Notes under the pieces: model-generated
Database searches by the model: none
What the model saw: only the letters and a program-made list of their open reading frames with translations
Told to the model about the DNA's origin: nothing
DNA from: Candidatus Saccharimonadota bacterium
Lineage (GTDB): Bacteria; Patescibacteriota; Saccharimonadia; Saccharimonadales; 2-12-FULL-41-12
Length of the DNA: 38,438 nucleotides
Assembly (NCBI GenBank): GCA_016219345.1
Contig: JACRNE010000017.1
Span: 1 to 38,438 of the forward strand
Direction of reading: 5' to 3'
Shown: one piece after another, positions 1 to 8,974 of the stretch
How the letters are laid out: every line of letters begins with the position of its first letter
Position numbering within the stretch: the stretch's first letter is position 1
Made by a program: the position numbers and the translations under genes

Positions 1-118
1 CATGCGCTACAAAACATTCATATCCAAGAAGTTCTAATCTTGTCTTATATATATCAGCTAGCTCTACATTGTCTTCTACTATTACTACTTTTTGCGATAG
101 GCCAAACTGCTCTGTCAT
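1..118 (-). CDS. Response regulator receiver domain protein, N-terminus only (runs off window edge)
   Basis: Minus-strand translation from ATG at 118: MTEQFGLSQKVVIVEDNVELADIYKTRLELLGYECFVAH. The VVIVEDN..LADIYKTRLELLGYE pattern is typical of a CheY-like receiver. Not in the supplied ORF track. Confidence 0.8.
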   Translation of the reverse strand, partial: MTEQFGLSQKVVIVEDNVELADIYKTRLELLGYECFVAH

Positions 119-201
119 GCTGACAATTTTAACTTAGTGCATTTAGATTAGCCAATAATTGTGCTTTGGTTAATAAATAATCATGCATTTGCTTTACTGA
201 G

Positions 202-1386
202 ATGATTTATTCTTGTAGAGTAATCATGAACAAGGAACTCCTAAGCATGCACAACCTCCGGGTCAACGAGTCTCAGAAGAAAGCTTTAGCTATCGCCACC
301 GCGCTGGCAATTGTAATTGGTGTTTTTTTCCTAAAAAACTACTTAATGTTGATAATTTTATCAGCTGTCGTAGTAGTGCTGTTCAATCCTGTCTATAAAT
401 GGCTCATCCGGAAAGGCAGCAAACCATCCAGCGCAGCAACATTAACGACTTTTGTGTCTTTGCTGGCTGTAATAATTCCGTTTTTGATTGTTGGGGCATT
501 ATCTCTTTTTCAGATTGATAAATTAGTATCAAACATTTCAGCGGGCAATTACTCGTTCAATTCCGAAACCGTGAGTGAAATTATATATACGACCAATGAC
601 AAACTCTCGGAAGCAGGTGTCACATACAGAGTTAGCACAGAAGGTATAGCCGAAGCGATCTCAAATGCTGCCGAGCAATTTGGAAAGATTTTACTCGAGG
701 GATTACTCAGTTCGGTAACAGGATTCTTTGCGCTCCTAACTGCTGCGATAATTTATCTTTATGTATTCATATCAATGCTGATTAATCAGAAGAAAATCAT
801 AGAGATAGCCAAAAAATTGAATCCGCTAGGTGAGCAGATAAGCGATCTTTATATCAGCCGAATAGGTGCCATGACAAAAGCCACCGTGAGAGGGCAGCTA
901 ATAATCGCATTGTGCCAGGGTCTAGCTAGCGCAGCTGTTTTATCATTTGCAGGGCTTAGCGATTTATTTTTCTTCTTTGCCGTACTCTTAACCGTTCTCT
1001 CCGTAATACCGCTTGGCGCAGGAATCATTACGATCCCAATCGGTGTCGTTATGATATTAATGGGAAATTTCTGGCAGGGTATCTTAGTGATAGCCAACCA
1101 CATACTTATTGTTACAAATATTGATAACATTCTCCGCCCCCGGCTTGTACCAAAAGAAGCTAAGCTTGACCCAGCATTAATGATCTTGGCTGTATTTTCT
1201 GGTCTTGCACTGTTCGGATTCATTGGAATTATAATCGGCCCTGTGCTGATGATAGTTTTGGTAACTACTGTTCAGGTATATCTAGAGGTCTTTAAAGACA
1301 CAAAAGCCCTAAACACAAGCCCAGAAAAAAAGCCCGAAAAGCTTATTAAAAAGATATCTTCCTGGATTAAAGATAAAACATCTTAG
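202..1386 (+). CDS. AI-2E transporter (PerM/YdiK) family membrane protein; start may be the ATG at 226
   Basis: Multi-TM protein with family-typical FFAVLLTVLSVIPLGAG.. and IIGPVLMIVLVT motifs. Confidence 0.85.
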   Translation: MIYSCRVIMNKELLSMHNLRVNESQKKALAIATALAIVIGVFFLKNYLMLIILSAVVVVLFNPVYKWLIRKGSKPSSAATLTTFVSLLAVIIPFLIVGALSLFQIDKLVSNISAGNYSFNSETVSEIIYTTNDKLSEAGVTYRVSTEGIAEAISNAAEQFGKILLEGLLSSVTGFFALLTAAIIYLYVFISMLINQKKIIEIAKKLNPLGEQISDLYISRIGAMTKATVRGQLIIALCQGLASAAVLSFAGLSDLFFFFAVLLTVLSVIPLGAGIITIPIGVVMILMGNFWQGILVIANHILIVTNIDNILRPRLVPKEAKLDPALMILAVFSGLALFGFIGIIIGPVLMIVLVTTVQVYLEVFKDTKALNTSPEKKPEKLIKKISSWIKDKTS

Positions 1387-2318
1387 TCAATTTTTATTAC
1401 AATCTTTCCGCGAACTTTGCCCGACTCTTTTAACTCGAAGGCTTGAGAAATTTCATCCAATTTAAACGTCTTGTCTAGCTGGGGCTTAACAATACCCGAC
1501 TCGACTAGTTCACGTATGGAATTCAGACTATTTTTTGTTACATTAGTCATTTGTCTAATAGCTTCGATTTTTTGCTCTTTTGCTTTTTCCTCATCAACTT
1601 GCGCAATCATAGATACGGCGACTCCACCCTCCTTTAGAACCAAATATGACTTAGCAAAATCATCACCTCCTACGGCGTCGAATACAGCATCATAATCTGA
1701 TAAAGCTTCCGAAAAATCCTGCGTTTTATAGTCAATCACTTCGTCCGCACCCAGGCTCTTTACGTAATCAATGTCTTCACCAGTAGCAGTAGTGGCTACA
1801 TATGCACCGATATTTTTCGCTATCTGGATTGCTATTGTACCTATGCCGCCAGCACCACCGTGAATAAATATTTTTTGATTAGGCTTTAAATTAATATGCT
1901 CAACCAAACCTTGCCATGCACTAACGGCTACGAGCGGCAAGGATGCGGCTTGCAAAAAATCTAGATTGTTAGGCATTATCGCTATTTGTTGTTCAGCGGT
2001 TGCTGCAAACTCTGCAAAAGCGCCACTATTGCCTGCTACTACATTCGCTTGGCCATAAACTTTATCACCAACAGCCAAATTAGTAGCAGAACCACCAATT
2101 TCGCTTACTTCACCCGCTATATCTCCTCCTAGTGTAATAGGTAATTTAAGCGGTATATTATCCTTCATATAACCAGCTCTTATTGCTGTGTCAAAAGGGT
2201 TAATACTCGAAGCATGAACTTTTACTAGAACCTGGTCTTCATTAATTTTTGGCTTTTCGATATCTACTATTTTTATTACTGATGGATCTCCATATTCGTT
2301 AATCTGTGCTGATTTCAT
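1383..2318 (-). CDS. Quinone oxidoreductase / zinc-less MDR-family NADP(H) oxidoreductase
   Basis: MKSAQINEYGDPSVIKI, HASSINPFDTAIRAG, HGGAGGIGTIAIQIAKNIGA nucleotide-binding motif. Confidence 0.9.
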   Translation of the reverse strand: MKSAQINEYGDPSVIKIVDIEKPKINEDQVLVKVHASSINPFDTAIRAGYMKDNIPLKLPITLGGDIAGEVSEIGGSATNLAVGDKVYGQANVVAGNSGAFAEFAATAEQQIAIMPNNLDFLQAASLPLVAVSAWQGLVEHINLKPNQKIFIHGGAGGIGTIAIQIAKNIGAYVATTATGEDIDYVKSLGADEVIDYKTQDFSEALSDYDAVFDAVGGDDFAKSYLVLKEGGVAVSMIAQVDEEKAKEQKIEAIRQMTNVTKNSLNSIRELVESGIVKPQLDKTFKLDEISQAFELKESGKVRGKIVIKID

Positions 2319-2695
2319 TTTGAACTCCCTTTTTTGTCCTTATCAAAATAGTTAATTATTGGTTGTATAGCTATATGGTACTTATCGAACGCGACCAAAC
2401 TATAAAGCTCAATAAATAATAAAAGTCCGATTGAAATAGCCAGAAGCGTTTCAGACGAAGGTGATATTACATTAATTAACGCATAGGAAATTAAAGCCAC
2501 TACCACAAAAACTGATATGCCTAAAGAATATGCTTTAGCCCTTGTATTTATATTCATTGGATATGGTTTTAGATTTTTATCATTTTTTGCGTCAACCAAC
2601 CGTTTAATCTTTGCGTTAACATTCGCAGCCTCGCCAAATGTATGGAACGAATGAGAAATTATTATTGCCGTTAGGATTTGTATCGTATTTTCCAC
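2315..2695 (-). CDS. Hypothetical membrane protein, cotranscribed with the oxidoreductase
   Basis: 126 aa with predicted TM segments; 4-nt overlap with the downstream gene. Confidence 0.7.
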   Translation of the reverse strand: MENTIQILTAIIISHSFHTFGEAANVNAKIKRLVDAKNDKNLKPYPMNINTRAKAYSLGISVFVVVALISYALINVISPSSETLLAISIGLLLFIELYSLVAFDKYHIAIQPIINYFDKDKKGSSK

Positions 2696-2729
2696 TGTTT
2701 ATTCTCCTTGTTTTTAGTGGTATAATTTA

Positions 2730-2758
2730 TATAGTACTTAATATAATATAGTACTATA
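2730..2758. promoter_or_regulatory. Inverted repeat TATAGTAC-N13-GTACTATA, candidate HxlR operator
   Basis: Perfect 8-bp arms at 2730-2737 and 2751-2758, in the divergent HxlR/oxidoreductase intergenic region. Confidence 0.6.
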
Positions 2759-2787
2759 AAAAATATAGCAATGATAAAATACGGATT

Positions 2788-3090
2788 ATGGAAAAAAGCT
2801 GTAAACACACAATGAAACTTCTGGGAGATTATTGGACTCTTAGGATTATTGATAATTTGTCAGAACGAAATTCTAGATTCTGCGAACTTCAAAGAAGCCT
2901 AGATAATCTAAATCCAGTAACCCTAACCGACAGGCTCAAAAAGCTCGAAGACTCTGGACTTGTTAACAGAACGGAAGACCTAGAAGACAAGGTTTCAGTA
3001 ACCTATTCCCTGTCAACGTTAGGCAAAAAAGCAGTTCCAGTAGTAAGTTCTGTTAATAAATTTTCAAAAGATTTATCTAAAGCCCGATAG
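2788..3090 (+). CDS. HxlR-family winged-helix transcriptional regulator
   Basis: MEKSCKHTMKLLGDYWTLRIIDNLSERNSRFCELQRSLDNLNPVTLTDRLKKLEDSGLVNR; conserved N-terminal Cys. Confidence 0.93.
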   Translation: MEKSCKHTMKLLGDYWTLRIIDNLSERNSRFCELQRSLDNLNPVTLTDRLKKLEDSGLVNRTEDLEDKVSVTYSLSTLGKKAVPVVSSVNKFSKDLSKAR

Positions 3091-3499
3091 CGCCTATCAC
3101 TAGACCCATTCCCAGCAAAGTAATTAGCCAGTTACCTGCCTGTATGGCAGTCAATTTCCATGGAGCTTGATTAAACAGACTATCACTGGCCGCTACTGGT
3201 AGAACAAATCCTACCCACATCCAAAAAGCTGAAGAAATTGCTGCACCCTGGTAAGTATAGTCGGCAAAAAAGGAGCTGGATAGATATGTCACGTGAGCCA
3301 GCACATACGCCATTACTAAAGCCAGTGCAACCATGCCAAGCATTGCCTTAGCGGCACCCTCTTTAGCCTTTTTTTCATCTATTTTGCGCAGTTTTGCCCA
3401 TGTCTTACCAAAGACAGCATTGCTATACCAAACACCACCAACAGCCAAAGATACAACTGCGGCAGCTAGTACTCCGACAAAATTTACTTCTACATCCAT
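3077..3499 (-). CDS. DUF1761-like membrane protein
   Basis: VNFVGVLAAAVVSLAVGGVWYSNAVFGKTWAKL.. N-terminus resembles DUF1761. Confidence 0.75.
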   Translation of the reverse strand: MDVEVNFVGVLAAAVVSLAVGGVWYSNAVFGKTWAKLRKIDEKKAKEGAAKAMLGMVALALVMAYVLAHVTYLSSSFFADYTYQGAAISSAFWMWVGFVLPVAASDSLFNQAPWKLTAIQAGNWLITLLGMGLVIGAIGL

Positions 3500-3550
3500 T
3501 TTATTCTCCTCCTTAAGAGCTAATGCTTAGTATTATTATCTAAAATTTTC

Positions 3551-4771
3551 GTGAAAACAATACTTTGCTCAATCTACGCAATGTCAGATAATATATCTAT
3601 CCTTATGAAACAAAGGAAGTCTAATCAACCAAAAAAGTATGACCTTCATAGGACTATGTCTTACAGACCGGCCGGCGCTGGATCCAGCGCAGCTACACTT
3701 GAGGGTGTTAATCTAGCAAAAACTGTTCAGAAGAAGAAAGAATCAAGTTGGCTAAGCTGGAAGAAGGCCATTTTAATTTTATTCATTATCATTATTACCC
3801 CTTTGTTGTTTATCGGGATCTGGGATCTTCGCAATTTCTCTAGTGCCAGCCAAAAGTTATTTGGCTCGAGCAACATGTTTTCTTTGCTAGCAACTAGCCA
3901 GCTAAAAAGTACTAACGAAGGACGAACTAATATACTAATAATAGGCTACTCGGCAGATGATCCAGGACACGGTGGAGCTAAGCTGACAGACTCCATAATG
4001 GTTCTAAGCCTAGATAAATCGGATAAATCTGGCTATATGCTGAGTGTTCCAAGAGATTTATATGTGAGCATACCCGATTATGGAAAAGCCAAAATCAATG
4101 AAGCCTACCAGGCTGGAGAGCGCAAAACAGGTAGTACGGAAGGTGGTGTTAACTTACTCAAAGATGTTATTACCGAAAATTTTGCTATTGATATTCATTA
4201 CTATGTAATTGTCGACTACGGCGCGACCAAAAATATTGTCGATGCTCTAGGTGGCGTAAACATGAATATTGAAAGTCCAGACCCAAGAGGAATTTACGAT
4301 CCTAACTTTAAACCTGAAGAAGGAGGTCCATTAAAATTAGCTAATGGCGCCCAGGAAATAGACGGTCAAACAGCCCTTCGACTAACCAGAGCCAGGGGCT
4401 CCACCTATGGTTCCTATGGTTTTCCTCAGTCTGACTTTAACCGGACTCAAAATCAGCAAAAAGTCTTATCTGCCATTAAGTCAGAGCTTAACTGGACATT
4501 GGTGCTAGATCCCAGGACAAATAGCAAAATTTTTGCAGCCGTAGCCGATAACGTAATAACTAATCTAGAAATATCAGAGGTAATCCCGATATACAGACTG
4601 TTCACATCAGTACCGAACGATCAGCTTAAAACTATCACTTTAAATAATGTAAACAATGTGAATCTCCTGACAGGCCACAGAACTCCTAATGGACAATCTG
4701 CCCTCGTGCCAGCTGCCGGAATCAGCGATTTTAGCGACATTCAACGAGCTTTAAAGCAGCTCGGCTTCTAA
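3551..4771 (+). CDS. LytR-CpsA-Psr (LCP) family protein; internal ATG starts possible
   Basis: One N-terminal TM, then NILIIGYSADDPGHGGAKLTDSIMVLSLDK..GYMLSVPRDLYVSIPDYGKAKINEAY; RLTRARGS.. motif. Confidence 0.93.
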   Translation: MKTILCSIYAMSDNISILMKQRKSNQPKKYDLHRTMSYRPAGAGSSAATLEGVNLAKTVQKKKESSWLSWKKAILILFIIIITPLLFIGIWDLRNFSSASQKLFGSSNMFSLLATSQLKSTNEGRTNILIIGYSADDPGHGGAKLTDSIMVLSLDKSDKSGYMLSVPRDLYVSIPDYGKAKINEAYQAGERKTGSTEGGVNLLKDVITENFAIDIHYYVIVDYGATKNIVDALGGVNMNIESPDPRGIYDPNFKPEEGGPLKLANGAQEIDGQTALRLTRARGSTYGSYGFPQSDFNRTQNQQKVLSAIKSELNWTLVLDPRTNSKIFAAVADNVITNLEISEVIPIYRLFTSVPNDQLKTITLNNVNNVNLLTGHRTPNGQSALVPAAGISDFSDIQRALKQLGF

Positions 4772-4830
4772 TTTAATGCTTGAAAGTGTCGACTCTCTGG
4801 GAGTATCATGAGAATACATAAGGGGGATTT

Positions 4831-5031
4831 ATGGCAAAAAGTGATAAAAAAGTAGAAGTTATTAATAAAGGTGGTCCGGCTGGTGGATTTTACTTTTTAA
4901 CTTTTATCGGAACGGCTGTTTACTTCGTGGATAAAGCCGATGGATTCTGGGAGGTTATACTGGCGTTGCTACAAGCGGCTGTTTGGCCAGCCTTTTTGAT
5001 ACATCGTATATTCCAGCTACTTCAAATTTAG
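4831..5031 (+). CDS. Small (66 aa) membrane protein
   Basis: ATG preceded by AGGGGG; TM-rich GGFYFLTFIGTAVYF..FWEVILALLQAAVWPAFLIHRIF. Confidence 0.7.
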   Translation: MAKSDKKVEVINKGGPAGGFYFLTFIGTAVYFVDKADGFWEVILALLQAAVWPAFLIHRIFQLLQI

Positions 5032-5052
5032 AACAGGCCAGAAATTTAACTA

Positions 5053-5081
5053 TTGACACCCCTAGTCACTAGGGATAGAGT
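5053..5081 (+). promoter_or_regulatory. Promoter with embedded palindromic operator
   Basis: TTGACA (5053-5058), 17-nt spacer, TAGAGT (5076-5081). The spacer holds the perfect palindrome CCCTAGT-C-ACTAGGG (5060-5074). Confidence 0.65.
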
Positions 5082-5107
5082 TAAGTTATTAGCATAAGAA
5101 GATAAAA

Positions 5108-5254
5108 ATGAAAATAAATGCTAAAACAAACAATCGGAATTTTTACATAGATCCTCCCTGCTCCTGCTGCAAAAATGATTTAGAAGCATTCAGCTCCCAG
5201 CCTGGGAGCTTTTTTAATAAAAATTATAAAAGGAGAGGCTATGAAAAACGGTAA
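5108..5254 (+). CDS. Candidate 48-aa cysteine-containing leader or micropeptide
   Basis: ATG ORF below the 60-aa track cutoff: MKINAKTNNRNFYIDPPCSCCKNDLEAFSSQPGSFFNKNYKRRGYEKR*; overlaps the start of the 5241 CDS. Confidence 0.35.
   Translation: MKINAKTNNRNFYIDPPCSCCKNDLEAFSSQPGSFFNKNYKRRGYEKR
5192..5215 (+). terminator. Intrinsic terminator/attenuator-like hairpin with T-tract
   Basis: AGCTCCC-AGCCT-GGGAGCT immediately followed by TTTTT. Confidence 0.65.
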
Positions 5255-5432
5255 AATAGCTACTGCCGAAACTTATGGCTTAGCATTTATGGGTCTGGCT
5301 AGAGGAGTTTTCGAAGTGATTGCTCACGAAGCAAGCGATAAATTATACAAAAGACAGGTTGAGGATGCGCCACAGTTAGGGCAAGTGATGTTGATGGAAG
5401 GTGGGGACGATGAACTACCAAAAGCAGCCTAG
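5241..5432 (+). CDS. Small hypothetical protein (63 aa)
   Basis: ATG preceded by AAAGGAGAGG ribosome-binding site. Confidence 0.6.
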   Translation: MKNGKIATAETYGLAFMGLARGVFEVIAHEASDKLYKRQVEDAPQLGQVMLMEGGDDELPKAA

Positions 5433-5473
5433 AAGAAAAGCTCAGAAAATACGCGTTTATATTATATAGCTGA

Positions 5474-6283
5474 TTATCGTTGCGAGCGACGCCTAAATAA
5501 TCTAGAGGTTATTGGCACAGATACAATAATTATTCCAACGCACCATACAATAGATAACCAGCCAGAATTATCTAGTGGCGTCCCCACAAGCAAAGACCTC
5601 ATTGTGTCGATAACATGAGTGATCGGCTGATTTTCGGCAAAAGCTCTGAGAGCCGATGGCATTGTCTCGGTGGGAACAAATGCGCTGGAGATAAATGTAA
5701 GGGGAAATATAATTATGAATCCAACCCACTGTGCAGCCTCTAGGCTCTTAACTAGTAGTCCCAAAATGGCTGATAGCCAAGATATTGCCAAGGTAAATAA
5801 CATAGCTAAACCGATAACCATCAGCCACTCGCCAAAGTTTGCATTAGGCCTAAAGCCAACCAACAAGCCAACCAAAATTATTATCGCACCAGATATTATA
5901 TTTCTAACTAAATCCGAAACTATATGCCCGGTCACTAGAGCGCTGTTCCCCATTGGCAAGGATCTAAACCTATCAATAATCCCCTCTTTCATATCAACTG
6001 CTAGGTTGATGGTGGTGTAGTTTGCCCCAAAGGCTAGTGTCTGAACAAAGATACCGGCAAAAAGATAGTTTGCATAGCTAATATCGCCCGTATCTATCGC
6101 TCCGCCAAACACATAACGATTTAGCAGCATAAACATGATTGGGAAAAGTATTAGTGACATTACCTGGTCAAGACTACGAATAATATGCGTTGTGCTACGC
6201 TTAGCCATCAGCCAAGTGTCAGATACAGTCCAATAAATAGAAGAGCGTTTCTCCGGGGTAATGATAGATTCCTCGCTGCTCAT
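5474..6283 (-). CDS. ABC-2 type permease, DrrB/daunorubicin-resistance-like
   Basis: Multi-TM, GIIDRFRSLPMGNSALVTGHIVSDLVRN; coupled to the ATPase gene. Confidence 0.88.
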   Translation of the reverse strand: MSSEESIITPEKRSSIYWTVSDTWLMAKRSTTHIIRSLDQVMSLILFPIMFMLLNRYVFGGAIDTGDISYANYLFAGIFVQTLAFGANYTTINLAVDMKEGIIDRFRSLPMGNSALVTGHIVSDLVRNIISGAIIILVGLLVGFRPNANFGEWLMVIGLAMLFTLAISWLSAILGLLVKSLEAAQWVGFIIIFPLTFISSAFVPTETMPSALRAFAENQPITHVIDTMRSLLVGTPLDNSGWLSIVWCVGIIIVSVPITSRLFRRRSQR

Positions 6284-7254
6284 TTTTTGGACTCTTTCTC
6301 TTCTTCTGAAGTAACCTTACCCGTTAATGACAAGAACACATCATCTAAAGTGGGTCTGTGCAACGACACATCCACAACGTCAATCTTTGCCTTTTCAAGC
6401 TGTTCTAGAATTCGCCTAAGTTCGCCAGCGCCCTTTTTAGTCGCGATACTTATAATCCTATCGTCTTTATCGACATTCAGAACTTTACCATCAATAATTT
6501 TTTCGGCCTTCTCTAAACTGCTGTTTTTAGCAATCTTTAGCTCTAGCCTATCGGACCCAACCTTACTTTTCAGAGTATCAGATGTCCCCTCGGCAATCAC
6601 TTTGCCGTTATCAATCACAACTATATTATCGGCCAGATAATCAGCTTCTTCCATGTATTGAGTCGTGAGCAAAATTGTCGTACCGCCCGATGCAAGCTTT
6701 TCTATCATTGCCCACATGGTTAAACGACTCCGCGGATCAAGACCGGTTGTAGGCTCATCCAAAAAGATAACTGGCGGAGATGCAATCAAACTCATCGCTA
6801 AATCAAGCCGACGGCGCATGCCTCCAGAATAAGTCTTAACCGGTCGGGTAGAAGCCTCCACCAGATCAAACTGCTCTAGAAGTTGCTTTGATCGTCTATT
6901 GACGTCATCTTTATTTAGGCGGTAGAGCCTACCTATCAACTTCAAATTCTCTTCACCTGTTAGATACTCATCAACTGCTGCGTATTGGCCAGTTAACCCA
7001 ATGTTAGATCGTACAGCAGCCTCATCGCTTTTGATATCATAGCCATTTATTTGCGCTTCTCCCTTGTCAGGATGAAGTAGCGTGCTTAGGATTTTTACGG
7101 TAGTAGTCTTGCCCGCACCGTTAGGTCCAAGCAGGGCCAAAATATCACCCTTTTTAACAGAAAAACTAACCCCATCAAGAACCTTCAAGTCTTTATATGA
7201 CTTGTGCAAATCCTTAACAACAATCGAATTTGTACTATTAACAGACTTTCCCAT
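6280..7254 (-). CDS. ABC transporter ATP-binding protein, DrrA-like
   Basis: LLGPNGAGKTTTVKIL Walker A, YSGGMRRRLDLAMSLI signature, VIFLDEPTTGLDPRSR Walker B. Confidence 0.95.
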   Translation of the reverse strand: MGKSVNSTNSIVVKDLHKSYKDLKVLDGVSFSVKKGDILALLGPNGAGKTTTVKILSTLLHPDKGEAQINGYDIKSDEAAVRSNIGLTGQYAAVDEYLTGEENLKLIGRLYRLNKDDVNRRSKQLLEQFDLVEASTRPVKTYSGGMRRRLDLAMSLIASPPVIFLDEPTTGLDPRSRLTMWAMIEKLASGGTTILLTTQYMEEADYLADNIVVIDNGKVIAEGTSDTLKSKVGSDRLELKIAKNSSLEKAEKIIDGKVLNVDKDDRIISIATKKGAGELRRILEQLEKAKIDVVDVSLHRPTLDDVFLSLTGKVTSEEEKESKK

Positions 7255-7305
7255 AATTTATTCCTATCAATGATAGATGTTTTTTATCCAACAATCCAGC
7301 TGTTA

Positions 7306-8169
7306 TTAAATATTCAGGATTATTAGACCTATGGTGCCTATTATTGCTGATAGAATTTTTAGCCAGAGCCACTGCTTTTCCTTCAAAAATATATAAGCAG
7401 CTAGGACCACAGAAACAGCCGTGAAACTTGATGCCGCTGATACCAGCGACACATTAGTAGTTACTTTTAGGGCACTGACAAAAAATACACCCTTAAATGT
7501 ATTGGTTAGTGCATACCAGATTACGTGGTTGAAATTCTTCTTAGCAAATATTAAATTCAAATTTTTTCGCTCCGGCCATGCGAGCAACACCATCCATAAA
7601 GTTTGCGCCCCCCAGCCATAAACAAGATAAGCTCCGTAATCTATCCTTGTCAGCATCCACCTTTCGAACACGATTCCAAGACCTAATATCACCACGGATA
7701 GAAGAGCAAACATAACTCCTACAGAATTACTCCTGTGTTTTCCGCTTAAATTCGGCAGTGTTACCAAAAAGGCTGAGAGAATAATTATTATAGCCCCAAG
7801 CAGCTGAAGCCCTGATAAACTTTCGCTCAAAAGTACAGTAGCAGCAATAATGGTTACTATTGGTGCAATGTTGTTCAATATTGTGTAGTGACCTGCGTCA
7901 ATATCTCTGTTTGCTCTAAATGCCAAAACCATCACTAATGGAAAAGCCAAACTGCCTAACATGGTAAAAATAAAGTTAGTCCATCCTATAGACAGGTCGG
8001 GTGAGCTAAAAGCAGCTATAATCAGGCCGACAGGATACAAAGTACCTAGAAAGAAAAAAGCGTTGATGAGCCTGTTATGCTCCGATAGGGATTGGGCTAG
8101 GGTTCTACGAAGCAAAAACGATGCCGTCGCAAAAACTAAATATCCAAATACAAAAATCTGCCAAGTCAT
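7306..8169 (-). CDS. EamA/DMT-family transporter; start likely ATG at 8169 (MTWQIFVFGYLVF) rather than 8355
   Basis: About 10 TM segments. The track's upstream extension overlaps the divergent IMPase start. Confidence 0.8.
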   Translation of the reverse strand: MTWQIFVFGYLVFATASFLLRRTLAQSLSEHNRLINAFFFLGTLYPVGLIIAAFSSPDLSIGWTNFIFTMLGSLAFPLVMVLAFRANRDIDAGHYTILNNIAPIVTIIAATVLLSESLSGLQLLGAIIIILSAFLVTLPNLSGKHRSNSVGVMFALLSVVILGLGIVFERWMLTRIDYGAYLVYGWGAQTLWMVLLAWPERKNLNLIFAKKNFNHVIWYALTNTFKGVFFVSALKVTTNVSLVSAASSFTAVSVVLAAYIFLKEKQWLWLKILSAIIGTIGLIILNI

Positions 8170-8197
8170 GAAACAACTATACCAATACTCATGTATA

Positions 8198-8974
8198 ATG
8201 CCATCAAAGATGTTTGACAAAGAACTCCAGGTCGCGAAAGATATTGCCCTAATGGCCGGCAAGATAATGCTTGAGTATTTTGATGGCGACCAACAAAAAG
8301 AACATAAAGATGACGGCACCGATGTAACTATTGCTGATAAAAAAATCAATAGCATGGCTATCGAGGAGCTTACAAAGCATTTTGATTACGGAATAGTCGG
8401 CGAAGAGGAAAGCACAGCAGAATACGGCGACGGTTATAGGTGGTTCTGCGACCCTATAGATGGCACCAAAGCCTTTGTCATGGGAGTTCCAACCTCAATG
8501 TTTTCTCTTGGTTTAGTTATAGATGGCCAGCCAGTCCTTGGGGTTGCCTATAGCCCTTTTCTGGATAAGCTGTACTACGGAGTTAGGGGAAATGGAAGCT
8601 ACTGTAATGATAAGAAGCTCCAAGTATCAAAGGAAAGTGGCCTTGAGGGTAATTTTGTAGCTATAACCAGCCATCTAGAAGATGTCATGCAAGATCCAAT
8701 ATATGTAGAAAATTTAATCAAAATGGGCGCTAGACCAAACTCATTTTGTGGAGCTGTTTACAAAGGCTGTCTAGTTGCCTCTGGAAAGTTCGTTGGCTAC
8801 TCCGAACCCGGGACACATGCTCACGATGTAGCCGCCATACAAGTAATTATTGAAGAAGCTGGCGGAAAAGTAACGGGTCTTGACGGCAAGCCTTTCGACT
8901 ACACAAAGCCATTTCGCGGCGTTATAGCCTCCAACGAAATCGTCCACGAAGAGATATTAAGGGCATTAAAATAA
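8198..8974 (+). CDS. Inositol monophosphatase / histidinol-phosphatase family enzyme; the track start at 7961 is an over-extension
   Basis: VGEEES, WFCDPIDGTKAFVMGVPTSMFSLGL and HAHDVAAIQVIIEEAGG motifs; start MPSKMFDKEL at 8198 or 8210. Confidence 0.92.
   Translation: MPSKMFDKELQVAKDIALMAGKIMLEYFDGDQQKEHKDDGTDVTIADKKINSMAIEELTKHFDYGIVGEEESTAEYGDGYRWFCDPIDGTKAFVMGVPTSMFSLGLVIDGQPVLGVAYSPFLDKLYYGVRGNGSYCNDKKLQVSKESGLEGNFVAITSHLEDVMQDPIYVENLIKMGARPNSFCGAVYKGCLVASGKFVGYSEPGTHAHDVAAIQVIIEEAGGKVTGLDGKPFDYTKPFRGVIASNEIVHEEILRALK

Noticed and set aside
849-1223. Antisense ORF of 124 aa inside the AI-2E transporter gene
   Set aside because: Fully antisense to a convincing CDS with low-complexity, non-family-like translation. 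Same reasoning for the other track ORFs embedded opposite real genes (e.g. 5670-6020, 12855-13379, 29835-30335, 37006-37353).
7961-8197. N-terminal extension of the IMPase ORF (MVKIKLVHPIDRSG...)
   Set aside because: Overlaps the divergent EamA gene; homologous sequence begins at MPSKMFDKEL/MFDKEL.
8170-8355. N-terminal extension of the EamA ORF
   Set aside because: Antisense to the IMPase coding region; a natural start MTWQIFVFG occurs at 8169.
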